Assembly (NCBI GenBank): GCA_017404065.1
Contig: JAFRDB010000127.1
Span: 1 to 46,280, forward strand
Source: Clostridia bacterium
Lineage (GTDB): Bacteria > Bacillota > Clostridia > UBA1381
Length of the DNA stretch: 46,280 bases
Direction of reading: 5' to 3'
Part shown: in pieces, positions 20,401 through 27,101 of the stretch
Numbering within the stretch: position 1 is the first letter of the stretch
Layout: each line of letters opens with the position of its first letter
Made by a program: the position numbers and the translations under genes
The notes under the pieces: model-generated
What the model was told of the DNA's origin: nothing
The model's input: the letters and a program-made list of their open reading frames with translations, nothing else
The model's database searches: none

Positions 20401-21277
20401 TGCTTCGGGCAACGATTTGGGCGATCCGAGGCACAGGCATATCTCGCATCTTGTAGGTCTTTATCCGGGAACGCTCATAAGCCGCGATAACCCTGAATAT
20501 ATCGAGGGCGCAAAGGTAATCCTTACAAACCGCGGCGATGAATCAACAGGCTGGTCATGCTCGAATAAGTTCCTTTTATGGGCAAGGACGCTTGAAGGCG
20601 ACAAGGCATTGGAGCTGTTCCGCTATCAGCTTGCAAAGAGAACGTATTCAAACCTCTTTGATACCCACGCGCCGTTCCAGATAGACGGCAACTTCGGCTC
20701 GGCTGCGGGCGTTATGGAGCTTTTGATGCAGTCGCAGACAGGGGATATATATATCCTTCCCGCGCTCCCGACCGTTTGGGACAGCGGCGAGATAAGCGGC
20801 ATAAAGGCAAAGAACGGCGCAGAGGTAAGCATCAAGTGGAATGACGGCAAGGCAACAGAGATAAAGGTCGTTCCGGCAGTCGATGGCGATGTAACTATCG
20901 GCTATGACAAGGGCAATATCAAGGCTCTTGACGGAAGTGCCATAGAGTTTACCGACGGAAAGTATACGATAGCAAACGCGAAGGCGGGCGAGGTCTATTC
21001 CTTCGGAACGGAAGCGGCAGAGGAGCCGACTCCGTCACCTGAGCGGGAGATCAGGTCTGTTACGACTGATCATGTTACCGCGATCGCAAAGGACGGCGAT
21101 ACGCTTATTGTAGCAGGCTACGATGCGGAAGGACACCTCGTAAAGACAGTAATACCTTCAAACTTTGATGCCGACATCGCAGGCTTTGAGGGCTGCGCGG
21201 TGATCAAAGCAATGCTTTGGGACAGCTTATCAGGCATGAAGCCGTATGCATATAAGGAATATACGGTGGTGGATTGA
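14486..21277 (+). CDS. Secreted sialate-O-acetylesterase-like + GH95 alpha-fucosidase multidomain protein
   Basis: A 2263-residue secreted protein. Residues 1-28 form a signal peptide. Residues about 220-475 are a SASA/SGNH esterase: S233 in AAGQSNMTDMG, and D441/H444 in GDTIHNSA. Residues 619-788 and 822-991 are two similar carbohydrate-binding-like repeats (GSEFNEIKAF and GSGYSEIKAF), joined by a TPEP-rich linker. Residues 991-1185 are Ig-like. Residues about 1350-2155 are GH95, with LPIGNGYMAGMLFG, N1740 and N1742 in ININMEMNYW, E1902 in SPEQGP and D2067 in QIDGNFG, matching the family catalytic set. A C-terminal domain of about 85 residues follows. The ATG at 14486 follows GAGGAGGAA. Likely substrates are acetylated, fucosylated (or L-galactosylated) glycans. 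No dockerin, SLH or LPXTG is seen. Confidence 0.9.
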   Translation: MKKLVSCALSLSMICSSFAGLAISAKAEGDIVFTHQNVVGNQTCYADDKEEKTITEIPDVIQGIRINQPVFRVKGLVAGKSYAAVQQLKDDTIVQEETVTANSDGTIEFKHARNCEKLRIYDGDTVIASMGTEKSFIHGVMITSSPMSWQVYQRNSSDTAEIVIKGETETDAAAVSVEINGETENVTVENNEFTYTKELPVGTYTITVKSDNDVVAEYDNVAVGDLWVAAGQSNMTDMGAITDGYKPDEDDPITDGMHIIYAEDVTWQRMSHPSGEGRFFKTGVRTSPVTSFAREISESECVPVGIIQSSVGGTNIWQWVDGIRNDPSSGYLIKALKSCFDKMPSHNVKGILWYQGCNDAINENYAYNYASLEEKLFGEMRDFFGVDTPIITTQINDANQDSTSQLGYYDAWSYVKDVQRRNPELFDNVYVIGTSDLELGDTIHNSASENRKVGTRWANVAKNVVYGHDNAYGQPTVESVTVTGKNEVTVTFKNTEGLKAATGTKRIGITNVSGGGVKIALGDLKKEFVVRNGASEIMTASNSVKGTELTITNAEIDGTSVVLTTAEELSAPVAVDCMYGKRFTPTLVDSATEESVLAFFNVIADNNGIIDDPEEPENMFGSEFNEIKAFNTSSLSETAVGDTGFKVSTSSSNYNNVAVMSMATKGGTGYYPYGAGLPDNGYFLFFGSGGNGNVAATLMLPEPVPAGGYITITYAKPYATNNGGTNRSAGNANTMKLGNETIDVQATCDYDTWYTKTVRADSEVSKIDITLGKWSALAISSIKVSSEAPEEPVATAMPEPTSTPEPAETPTEVPPSGDDAVYTFGSGYSEIKAFVTGGMDETAIGSTGFKISTTGSNYNNAVVRENSSTNSGYFPYGKGLPENGYYLFVGAGGNGTITSELTLPATVAAGKYIRITYAKPKATNNGNAFRNEVNNDNTMTVGSETVDLKTNCEFDTWYTTTVKVSEAVSKLNLKLGSWSAIAISKIEVLGSADMLTLSGAAEEKFILDGQTVQYTANVYKSITTLMVGTDAVFYGSADTADVTWSVNGYEGVSIDNNGLLTITDVAAAGDVKVTATAGGTSKSCTLKLKEVTDATGVKIVGDEMVNRGGTLNLKAIPIVGGEALSERKTVWSIEGDALGCTINNGVLSAGSAAGNVTVKATLAVEGNQTTANVSDTFTVTVRNDSVAAPYTVKGMFLKNCAADLTTAEGVDGIAIDTNTVSSGYKAVVKATDANGIVIAGTSVSLDNAAAGVTEVKASVAFKNAAEVRAYIVNSNNEVVSDAIYKTAKTAYKNIPLVSDWITGKVSGLGMGAGVLSPKGVPYGVDPETVDIADLNVSYTYDNYPAQTKNNVLWYKTGAYLAKSGNDNNSIYDMHAADWEQKALPIGNGYMAGMLFGLPDKDQIQFNEETFWAAGYRGVENSVAANYVNKSMSEGINGYMSVGNIFVDFDMPNGATVNNYYRDLDLDDSVAHVNYEYNGVTYSREYFASYPKEVLVLRYTADKANALNFTVDPVMMHPGEAVVKDGEITVVGKLKDSEPYAAGGKAEWNQESDLEYCTKIKVIADNGTVTDGYNSVSVEGATGVTILVTAATDYDKDQFDPADTSKIPYKSVRGVAAAIDKATERMNGAAAMSYNELKTEHIADYHEQFDTVKFSLTGDTVCQTPTDELQKSYDRVISGSEKVTYDEAAYKSLDKHLEELHYNYARYMMISSSRSTTMPANLQGKWCQSTAEIWGSCYCININMEMNYWFAGGANLLDSGKSLIRWFNSQIPAGTITAKNYYGVTPKSYSLSGNTITFTDSSEDKDDVFIMHTKQSIMGTTDLTGSTSIQSAGNTAWLAYNIWDLYQTTGDKELLANDIYPIMRKMANFYTQYMYTNLKRTTTETDKYPDGYYYTTWEGRSPEQGPTGEGIKYDLQLVAGMFDYTIAAAETLGVDADKVAAWKEIRNHMELPVELGGDGEIKEWKQEIGYNKDASGNDLGDPRHRHISHLVGLYPGTLISRDNPEYIEGAKVILTNRGDESTGWSCSNKFLLWARTLEGDKALELFRYQLAKRTYSNLFDTHAPFQIDGNFGSAAGVMELLMQSQTGDIYILPALPTVWDSGEISGIKAKNGAEVSIKWNDGKATEIKVVPAVDGDVTIGYDKGNIKALDGSAIEFTDGKYTIANAKAGEVYSFGTEAAEEPTPSPEREIRSVTTDHVTAIAKDGDTLIVAGYDAEGHLVKTVIPSNFDADIAGFEGCAVIKAMLWDSLSGMKPYAYKEYTVVD

Positions 21278-21280
21278 TAC

Positions 21281-21309
21281 AAGGGAGGACGGCTCGGCTG
21301 TCCTCCTTT
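21281..21309 (+). terminator. Terminator-like hairpin after the GH95 gene
   Basis: AAGGGAGGAC (21281-21290) and GTCCTCCTTT (21300-21309) make a 10-bp stem with one G-T pair. The following sequence is A-rich rather than a T-run, so termination may be partial. Confidence 0.5.
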
Positions 21310-21330
21310 AAAATAAAAAAAATTTTTACC

Positions 21331-21363
21331 TTTAAGGTTTATTTAAGAAAACAGTATTATAAT
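21331..21363 (+). promoter_or_regulatory. Promoter with 11-bp-spaced TTTAAG direct repeats
   Basis: TTTAAG occurs at 21331-21336 and again at 21342-21347, exactly one helical turn apart, upstream of TATAAT (21358-21363). This is the layout of OmpR/PhoP-type response-regulator sites replacing a -35 box. A related TTTACC lies at 21325. The regulator is not in the window. Confidence 0.5.
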
Positions 21364-21419
21364 CCGTTTCAAGGATCAGGGAAAAGCCCTGAAAGACATA
21401 CAGAACGGAGGTAACTATC

Positions 21420-23819
21420 ATGACAAAGAAAACAGTATGCGCACTATTGGCGGCAACGGTTCTGGCGAGCGGCACAGCGTGCTCGTTTGCAACAGCCGGA
21501 CAGAAAACAGAGAGTAAAACAAAGGGAATATCAGTTATATACAATGGAGAAGAGATAGAGTTTGACGTAGAGCCGATAAACGAGAACGGAACAGTTCTCG
21601 TGCCGATGCGGGCGATATTTGAAGCGTTCGGAACAAAGGTAAAGTGGGACGGAGATACGAAAACGGTCTCTGCAAGAAAGAAGTCAAAGACATATACCAT
21701 GACTGTAGGTGAGGCGGCTATAACCGAAACGAAGGATGATGAGGTCACAGAAACCGTTACGGCAGAGCAGGTAATGCAGATAGTGGACGGAAGGACAATG
21801 ATCCCGCTAAGAGCACTGGGTGAGATATTGAACCTGGATGTGGCATGGGACGGAGACACACAGACAGTTACTATCACAAGTACAGCGGATGATGATGATT
21901 CCTGGAAGGAAAACACAGGCGATATAAAGCTCGACAGTATGACTGTGACAGGCGATGGCGTATCGGTAAGCGGCAAGGTAATAACGATAACCAATGGCGG
22001 TGATTTTACCGTAACAGGCAAGAACGCAGACGCACAGATCGTAGTCGATACAGAGGATAAGGTAAGGATAAAGCTCAGCGGTGCAGAGCTAACGAACACT
22101 GACGGCGCAGCTATATATGTTAAGAATGCCGACAAGTGCTATATAACGGCAGTCGATGGAACAACAAGCACGCTTACGGATGGCGGCACATACAGTGAGG
22201 ATGCCGAGACAAACGCTTGTATATATTCAAAGGATGATCTTGAGATAAAGGGCAAGGGCACACTTAATATAAACGGTACAGTACACAACGGCATCAGCGC
22301 AAAGGACAGCTTTGAGATCAGCAACGGTACGATCAATATAACATCTGTTGCGGACGGCATCCATGTAAACGATACAGCAGAGATCAGCGGCGGTACGGTA
22401 ACGATCACAGCCGGCGGCGATGGTATCCAGTCTGAGAGCATACTTGATATAAGCGGCGGCGAAACAGATATTACCTGTAACGGTGAGGTCACTGTAAGTT
22501 CAAACGAGATGGGCTTCAGAGGCGGCTTCAGTGCGGCAGCATCTGATGACGAGGATGATAGCGAGGATGTTTCCTCAAAGGGACTTAAGGCAGAATGGTT
22601 TATGGAAATATCGGACGGCAATGTGAGCGTCACATCAAATGACACATGCATAAAGAGCGACTCTGAGATAGATATCAATGGCGGTACGATAACTCTTACC
22701 TCAAATTCCAAGAAGGGAATCAAGGGTATGGAGGATGTTTATATCAATGGCGGAACAGTTGTTGTGCAGAGATCCACAGAGGGTATAGAAGCAAAACGGA
22801 TCCTTACCGTTAACGATGGAGATATCAGTATTGTTGCAAGTGATGACGGCTTTAACGCGGGCGGCAATGGTAACGAAATGATGGACGGCTTTGGCAGCAC
22901 AGAAGGCACGGATAAAATGAACGGCATGATGCGCCCGGATATGCAAAACGGCGAAATGAACAGCATGACACCGCCGGATATGCAGAACGGTGAAATGAAC
23001 GGCATAACGCCGCCGGATATGCAGAATGGCGAGATGCGCGGCGGTCGCATGGGCGGCGGACGCGGAATGCGCGGCGGTATGCAGAATGGCGAAATGAACG
23101 GTATGACAACTCCGGATATGCAGGACGGAGAAAATGGCGGCATGATGCGTTCGGATATGCAGAATGGCGACATGGGCAGCATGACACCGCCTGATATGCA
23201 GAATGGCAGCACAGACGCATCACAAAACAGCGAGCAGCGCAGCTTTTATGGCGGACGGATGGGCGGCTTCGGCGGCAGCGAGAGCACAACAGTAAGCAGT
23301 GAGCATCATATTCAGATAAACGGCGGCTATATCGCCATAAATTCACAGGGTGACGGCATTGATTCAAACGGCTCGATAATAATTGCCGGTGGTCAGATAT
23401 ATGTCAATGGTCCAACGAATAATGGAAATTCTGCTGTTGACCATGACGGACTGTTCCAGGTAAACGGCGGAACGTTTTTGGCAATAGGTTCGGCGGGGAT
23501 GATAGAAAATCCGGCAACAAGCTCGGCACAGAATGTTATCTCAGCATACACTTCTGTAAGCGCGGGTGATGAGATAACGATAAAGGACAGCAGCGGCAGT
23601 GAGATAATGAGCTATACAGCAACAAAAAATGCCGGACACATTATGTATTCGTCCGACAAGATAAAAACAGGGGAGACCTATACCGTATATGTAAATGATA
23701 CAGAGGCGGCAAGCGGCACAGTGGAGAGCGCTCTAACCACGATCGGCATGGCATCAAACAGCGGCTTTGGCGGAGGAATGGGCGGCTTCGGAGGTGGACG
23801 TATGCAGATGCAGGAGTAA
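21420..23819 (+). CDS. Secreted Cthe_2159-like carbohydrate-binding beta-helix protein with CuAO-N domain
   Basis: A 799-residue protein. Residues 1-27 are a signal peptide. Residues about 38-160 are a copper-amine-oxidase N-like repeat: VLVPMRAIFEAFGTKVKWDGDTKTV and TMIPLRALGEILNLDVAWDGDTQTV motifs. From about residue 175 a DUF4353/Cthe_2159-type right-handed beta helix follows, with many ISGGTVTI/GDGI turns and acidic loops that may bind calcium. The C. thermocellum relative binds polygalacturonate. Residues about 500-600 are a Met/Asn/Gly repeat based on PPDMQNGEMNGM, inserted within the helix. The end is Gly/Met-rich (GFGGGMGGFGGGRMQMQE). The ATG at 21420 has GGAGG nine bases before. No catalytic site is seen; a binding or adhesion role is likely. 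Confidence 0.8.
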   Translation: MTKKTVCALLAATVLASGTACSFATAGQKTESKTKGISVIYNGEEIEFDVEPINENGTVLVPMRAIFEAFGTKVKWDGDTKTVSARKKSKTYTMTVGEAAITETKDDEVTETVTAEQVMQIVDGRTMIPLRALGEILNLDVAWDGDTQTVTITSTADDDDSWKENTGDIKLDSMTVTGDGVSVSGKVITITNGGDFTVTGKNADAQIVVDTEDKVRIKLSGAELTNTDGAAIYVKNADKCYITAVDGTTSTLTDGGTYSEDAETNACIYSKDDLEIKGKGTLNINGTVHNGISAKDSFEISNGTINITSVADGIHVNDTAEISGGTVTITAGGDGIQSESILDISGGETDITCNGEVTVSSNEMGFRGGFSAAASDDEDDSEDVSSKGLKAEWFMEISDGNVSVTSNDTCIKSDSEIDINGGTITLTSNSKKGIKGMEDVYINGGTVVVQRSTEGIEAKRILTVNDGDISIVASDDGFNAGGNGNEMMDGFGSTEGTDKMNGMMRPDMQNGEMNSMTPPDMQNGEMNGITPPDMQNGEMRGGRMGGGRGMRGGMQNGEMNGMTTPDMQDGENGGMMRSDMQNGDMGSMTPPDMQNGSTDASQNSEQRSFYGGRMGGFGGSESTTVSSEHHIQINGGYIAINSQGDGIDSNGSIIIAGGQIYVNGPTNNGNSAVDHDGLFQVNGGTFLAIGSAGMIENPATSSAQNVISAYTSVSAGDEITIKDSSGSEIMSYTATKNAGHIMYSSDKIKTGETYTVYVNDTEAASGTVESALTTIGMASNSGFGGGMGGFGGGRMQMQE
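22921..23215 (+). repeat. In-frame repeat coding PPDMQNGEMNGM units
   Basis: Imperfect tandem repeats, mostly 36-42 bases long, encode copies of a (T/R)PDMQNGEMNG motif, interrupted by a glycine/arginine stretch (RGGRMGGGRGMRGG). The reading frame is maintained throughout, so the array varies protein length rather than breaking the gene. Confidence 0.8.
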
Positions 23820-23832
23820 ACAGAGTAAGCAG

Positions 23833-23876
23833 AAGAGGAGGCTGTAAAATGCAACAGCCCCCTCTTAACGTTTTTT
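23833..23876. terminator. Convergent-gene terminator
   Basis: AAGAGGAGGCTGT (23833-23845) and ACAGCCCCCTCTT (23854-23866) form a 13-bp stem with one mismatch, followed by TTTTTT (23871-23876). It serves the beta-helix protein gene; the pfp stop codon lies in the T-run. Confidence 0.85.
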
Positions 23877-25104
23877 ACTTATCGATAAACAAATGCCTCG
23901 GCAGACCGTCTACCATGAACGGCGAAAGCTCGCCGATAATAAGCGGACGCGCATATTCCTCAAATTCCTTTGAAACATACGTGCCGTTATTTGTGATCCA
24001 CTCATCGGGAACGACCTTCTCGGCGTTTGCTATCTCGTTGATGTCGTGAACCTCAGTGATAAGGCTGTACGGCGCATTAGAGATACGCTTAAATGTAACC
24101 ATCATACCTGTTTCGCCTGCGATCGCGGCTAAAACCGCGTCTGCGCCTGCCTGGAATGCTTCTGTTATGTCGCGGCGCGATACAAGATGTGACGCGCAGC
24201 GCTGCAAGGTTGAGAACACAATACCGCGTGACTTAACGCCTATATTCTCGCCAAGGAAGTCGGCAAGATAAAGAGCGGTTCCGCCCAACGCCTTGTGACC
24301 GAACGAGTCTGTAAATACATTCTGCTTGTTTGCCTCGCAGACATACTTGCCGTCTGCTGTCTTAACGCCCTCTGAAACAGCGATCACTACTGCTGTCTTG
24401 AGTTTTTTCAGTCCCTCTACCTTCTTAACAAAGCTTTCGTGGTCGAACACCTTTTCCGGCAGATAGATAAGATCGGGACCACTGCAGTCCTCTGAATTTG
24501 AGAGTGCAGCCGCGGCTGTGAGCCAGCCTGCGTTACGACCCATTATCTCTACTATAGTAACAGAGTCGTTGGGGTATGTGGAAGCATCGCGGATGATCTC
24601 CTTCATTGCCGATGCTATGTACTTTGCAGCTGAGCCGTAACCGGGGGTGTGGTCGGTGTGGTCAAGGTCGTTATCGATAGTTTTGGGAACACCGATAAAG
24701 CGTATGTCTGAATTTATTGTCTTTGCGTGGTTTGAAAGCTGCATGATCGTGTCCATCGAGTCATTGCCGCCGATGTAGAAGAAATACTTAACATCAAGTT
24801 TGTTCAGGATATGGAATAAACGGTCATATACCTGCGGCTGATCCTCTACAGACGGAAGCTTATAACGGCAGGTGCCTAAAAATGAAGATGGTGTACGCTT
24901 TAACAGCTCGATATCAAGGTCATTTTTGATATAATCCGAAAGATTTATATATCTCTCCTTCAGAAGTCCTTCAATACCGTTACGCATCCCGTATACCTTG
25001 CCGCAGCCGGAATCCTTTGCGGTCTTAAACACGCCGACAAGACTGGAGTTTATTACCGAGGTCGGTCCTCCGGACTGGCCAACCATTACATTTCCAATAG
25101 TCAT
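23875..25104 (-). CDS. pfp: 6-phosphofructokinase, probably PPi-dependent
   Basis: A 409-residue phosphofructokinase. The phosphoryl-donor site reads IGGNDSMDT with D115 where ATP enzymes have glycine, and VPKTIDNDLDHT with K141 where ATP enzymes have glycine. Both point to pyrophosphate use. VGQSGGPTSVINSSL and IMGRNAGWLTAAAALS fit the clostridial PFP group. GGND rather than the common GGDD is a minor variation. It performs the fructose 6-phosphate/fructose 1,6-bisphosphate step of glycolysis, reversibly if PPi-linked. The start at 25104 follows AGGAGAGATG. Confidence 0.92.
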   Translation of the reverse strand: MTIGNVMVGQSGGPTSVINSSLVGVFKTAKDSGCGKVYGMRNGIEGLLKERYINLSDYIKNDLDIELLKRTPSSFLGTCRYKLPSVEDQPQVYDRLFHILNKLDVKYFFYIGGNDSMDTIMQLSNHAKTINSDIRFIGVPKTIDNDLDHTDHTPGYGSAAKYIASAMKEIIRDASTYPNDSVTIVEIMGRNAGWLTAAAALSNSEDCSGPDLIYLPEKVFDHESFVKKVEGLKKLKTAVVIAVSEGVKTADGKYVCEANKQNVFTDSFGHKALGGTALYLADFLGENIGVKSRGIVFSTLQRCASHLVSRRDITEAFQAGADAVLAAIAGETGMMVTFKRISNAPYSLITEVHDINEIANAEKVVPDEWITNNGTYVSKEFEEYARPLIIGELSPFMVDGLPRHLFIDK

Positions 25105-25142
25105 AATATCATCTCTCCTTTTTTTATATTATTATTGAGTAT

Positions 25143-25171
25143 ATTATATAATAATTCTTGCAGAATTACAA
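25143..25171 (-). promoter_or_regulatory. Sigma-A promoter for pfp
   Basis: On the minus strand TTGTAA (25171-25166) and TATAAT (25148-25143) are 17 bp apart, about 40 bases before the pfp start. Confidence 0.5.
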
Positions 25172-25229
25172 GAAATTTGTTGTAATTTATCCAAAATATT
25201 TTTGTAAATATCCGAAAATTAAAAAAAGC

Positions 25230-25258
25230 TTGACAAAACCGCGCAATACCGATATAAT
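25230..25258 (+). promoter_or_regulatory. Strong sigma-A promoter for rpmH
   Basis: TTGACA (25230-25235) and TATAAT (25253-25258) match consensus fully with a 17-bp spacer, giving a leader of roughly 75 bases before rpmH. It probably drives the whole rpmH-jag cluster. Confidence 0.8.
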
Positions 25259-25339
25259 ATTTTAAGGTGTCTGATTATATTTTGGATATAAATACGGTCA
25301 AATCGGGATCGTAAACTGTGTATAGGAGGTGCAGTGATT

Positions 25340-25483
25340 ATGAAAATGACATATCAGCCGAAAAAGCGTCAGAGAGTAAAGGTTCACGGATTCAGAGCAA
25401 GAATGGCAACAAAATCCGGCCGCAAGGTTCTTGCTGCAAGACGCGCTAAGGGTAGAAAAATATTAACAACATCAGAGAAATGA
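25340..25483 (+). CDS. rpmH: 50S ribosomal protein L34
   Basis: A 47-residue protein beginning [20 protein letters not shown] and ending in a basic tail ([14 protein letters not shown]), the L34 pattern and length. The ribosome binding site AGGAGGT (25324-25330) is nine bases before the ATG at 25340. It is the first gene of the conserved rpmH-rnpA-yidD-yidC-jag order. Confidence 0.97.
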   Translation: MKMTYQPKKRQRVKVHGFRARMATKSGRKVLAARRAKGRKILTTSEK

Positions 25484-25492
25484 TAGAAGGAA

Positions 25493-25530
25493 AGAGCCGA
25501 AACAGCGATCTGCGGTCGGCTCTGTTTTTT
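25493..25530 (+). terminator. Attenuating terminator between rpmH and rnpA
   Basis: AGAGCCGA (25493-25500) and TCGGCTCT (25516-25523) pair and are followed by G and six Ts. It lies between rpmH and the rnpA ribosome binding site, so it likely lowers rnpA expression relative to the ribosomal protein. Confidence 0.75.
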
Positions 25531-25549
25531 CCCGGAGGAGTGGCAAGGC

Positions 25550-25894
25550 TTGAAGAAAACAGAGATATTAAAGCTCAATAAAGACTTCAGGCGGCTGTAT
25601 GCCCGCGGCAGATCGTCTGCAGGCGGTTTCGTGGCAGTTTATGCGCAGAAAAATCGCCGTGGCGTAAACCGCGTCGGTTTTTCGGTGGGTAAGCAGCTTG
25701 GTTGCGCGGTTATGCGCAATCGCGCAAAGCGCCTCATGCGTGAGAGCTACAGGCAGCTTGAGGACGGTATCACCGGAACTTATGATCTGGTGATCGTAGC
25801 TCGTAACCGCGCCGCGGGAAAGACTTTTTTGCAGATCATGCGGGATATGAAATATGTACTCGCATCGCTCGGAGTTTGGAGCGAAGAAAACTAA
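25550..25894 (+). CDS. rnpA: Ribonuclease P protein component
   Basis: A 114-residue basic protein that helps the RNase P RNA cut tRNA 5' leaders. It shows the [14 protein letters not shown] start and the RNR-type helix [20 protein letters not shown]. The start is a TTG at 25550, 12 bases after GGAGG (25534-25538); no better ATG exists. The length is typical. Confidence 0.95.
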   Translation: MKKTEILKLNKDFRRLYARGRSSAGGFVAVYAQKNRRGVNRVGFSVGKQLGCAVMRNRAKRLMRESYRQLEDGITGTYDLVIVARNRAAGKTFLQIMRDMKYVLASLGVWSEEN

Positions 25895-25899
25895 TAATT

Positions 25900-26115
25900 A
25901 TGGCAAAAAAAACAATGATTTTTTTGATCAGATTTTACAGACACCGCATCTCGCCGATAAAGGGCGGCAGCTGCTGCAGGTTTATTCCTACCTGCTCACA
26001 GTATGCTCTTGAGGCGATAGAAAAATATGGCGCAGTCAAGGGGGGCTTTCTTGCGGTAAAGCGGATTTTGCGCTGCCACCCGCTCGGAGGTCATGGGTAT
26101 GACCCCGTCCCGTAG
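25900..26115 (+). CDS. yidD: Membrane protein insertion efficiency factor YidD
   Basis: A 71-residue YidD. The family core is complete: [34 protein letters not shown], quoted here by its key parts FYRHRISP and [11 protein letters not shown], then [15 protein letters not shown]. The ATG at 25900 is preferred although its ribosome binding site is weak; an upstream TTG at 25876 would abut a GGAG. It begins five bases after the rnpA stop, suggesting coupled translation. Confidence 0.92.
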   Translation: MAKKTMIFLIRFYRHRISPIKGGSCCRFIPTCSQYALEAIEKYGAVKGGFLAVKRILRCHPLGGHGYDPVP

Positions 26116-26138
26116 CATAGCGTCGGAAAGGAAATTTT

Positions 26139-27101
26139 ATGTGGCATTATATCGTTTTGGCGATGGGCTGGATTATAAAGACTATATATGAGATAGTCAA
26201 AAACTATGGTGTTGCGATCATCTTGTTTACGCTTATTATAAAGATCGTACTGCTGCCGCTTAACATCAAGTCGCAGAGGGCGATGAAAAAGCAACAGAAA
26301 ATTCAGCCGCTTGTCGCCGAGCTCCAGAAGAAATATGCCAATGACCAGGCAAAGCTCCAACAGGAGATGTCAAAGCTGTACAAGGAAAACGGTGTAAGCA
26401 TGGCGGGAGGCTGTCTGCCGCTTCTGATACAGATGCCGATACTTATCGCGCTGTATCAGGCAATACAGAAGCCGCTTACATATATGTTTAACGTTCCTTA
26501 TAAGAACATACCGGAGGATATAGTTAATAAGATCATGGATCTTAAGGATGCTATGATAGCATCGGGTGCAGATCTTGGCAACCTTGCCGGCTATGATGCG
26601 CAGCAGCTTATGCAGCAGTCTCAGATACAGATATCTAACTGGGCGCATCAGATCTACGGCGCGACACATGAGTGGTATATCAACTTTAACTTCCTTGGAC
26701 TGGATCTGTCAAAGACACCATGGACGGCATTTGGCTGCTTTGGTGATATACAGGGAAATCTCAGTATAATATTGCTTTTGATAATTCCGATACTTGCGGT
26801 TCTTTCATCGTTCGCGCAAAGTAAGATATCAATGGCGCAGTCGGGTCAGAAAAACGCGGCAAATGATCAGGCTCAGTCAATGAGCAAGACAATGACGTGG
26901 ATGATGCCTGTTATGACGGGCTATTTCACACTGATCCTGCCGGCTGGTATAGGTCTTTACTGGATAGTCAGCGGAGCTGTGCAGATAATTCAACAGCTCG
27001 CATTAAACAAGTATATTGATAATAAGAAAGGGGAGGACTTCGTTGTCAAAGTTCCCGAATCAAAACATCAGCACGGAAAAAAGAGCAAAAAGCATAGATG
27101 A
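26139..27101 (+). CDS. yidC: Membrane protein insertase YidC/Oxa1 family
   Basis: A 320-residue insertase that helps membrane proteins enter the lipid bilayer. The first strongly hydrophobic segment (about residues 20-42) ends in LLPLNIKSQRAMKKQQKIQP, typical of the positively charged groove and coiled cytoplasmic loop. GCLPLLIQMPILIALYQAI marks the next segment, with later segments near residues 205-230 and 260-290. The tail is basic (HQHGKKSKKHR). The ribosome binding site AAGGA precedes the ATG. The last 59 bases overlap jag. Confidence 0.95.
   Translation: MWHYIVLAMGWIIKTIYEIVKNYGVAIILFTLIIKIVLLPLNIKSQRAMKKQQKIQPLVAELQKKYANDQAKLQQEMSKLYKENGVSMAGGCLPLLIQMPILIALYQAIQKPLTYMFNVPYKNIPEDIVNKIMDLKDAMIASGADLGNLAGYDAQQLMQQSQIQISNWAHQIYGATHEWYINFNFLGLDLSKTPWTAFGCFGDIQGNLSIILLLIIPILAVLSSFAQSKISMAQSGQKNAANDQAQSMSKTMTWMMPVMTGYFTLILPAGIGLYWIVSGAVQIIQQLALNKYIDNKKGEDFVVKVPESKHQHGKKSKKHR

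Noticed and set aside
22921..23215. CRISPR-like repeats
   Set aside because: The repeats are tandem, degenerate, and keep one reading frame for Met/Asn/Gly peptides.
25105..25339. Replication origin near rpmH
   Set aside because: Only one imperfect DnaA-box-like site is visible and dnaA is not present.
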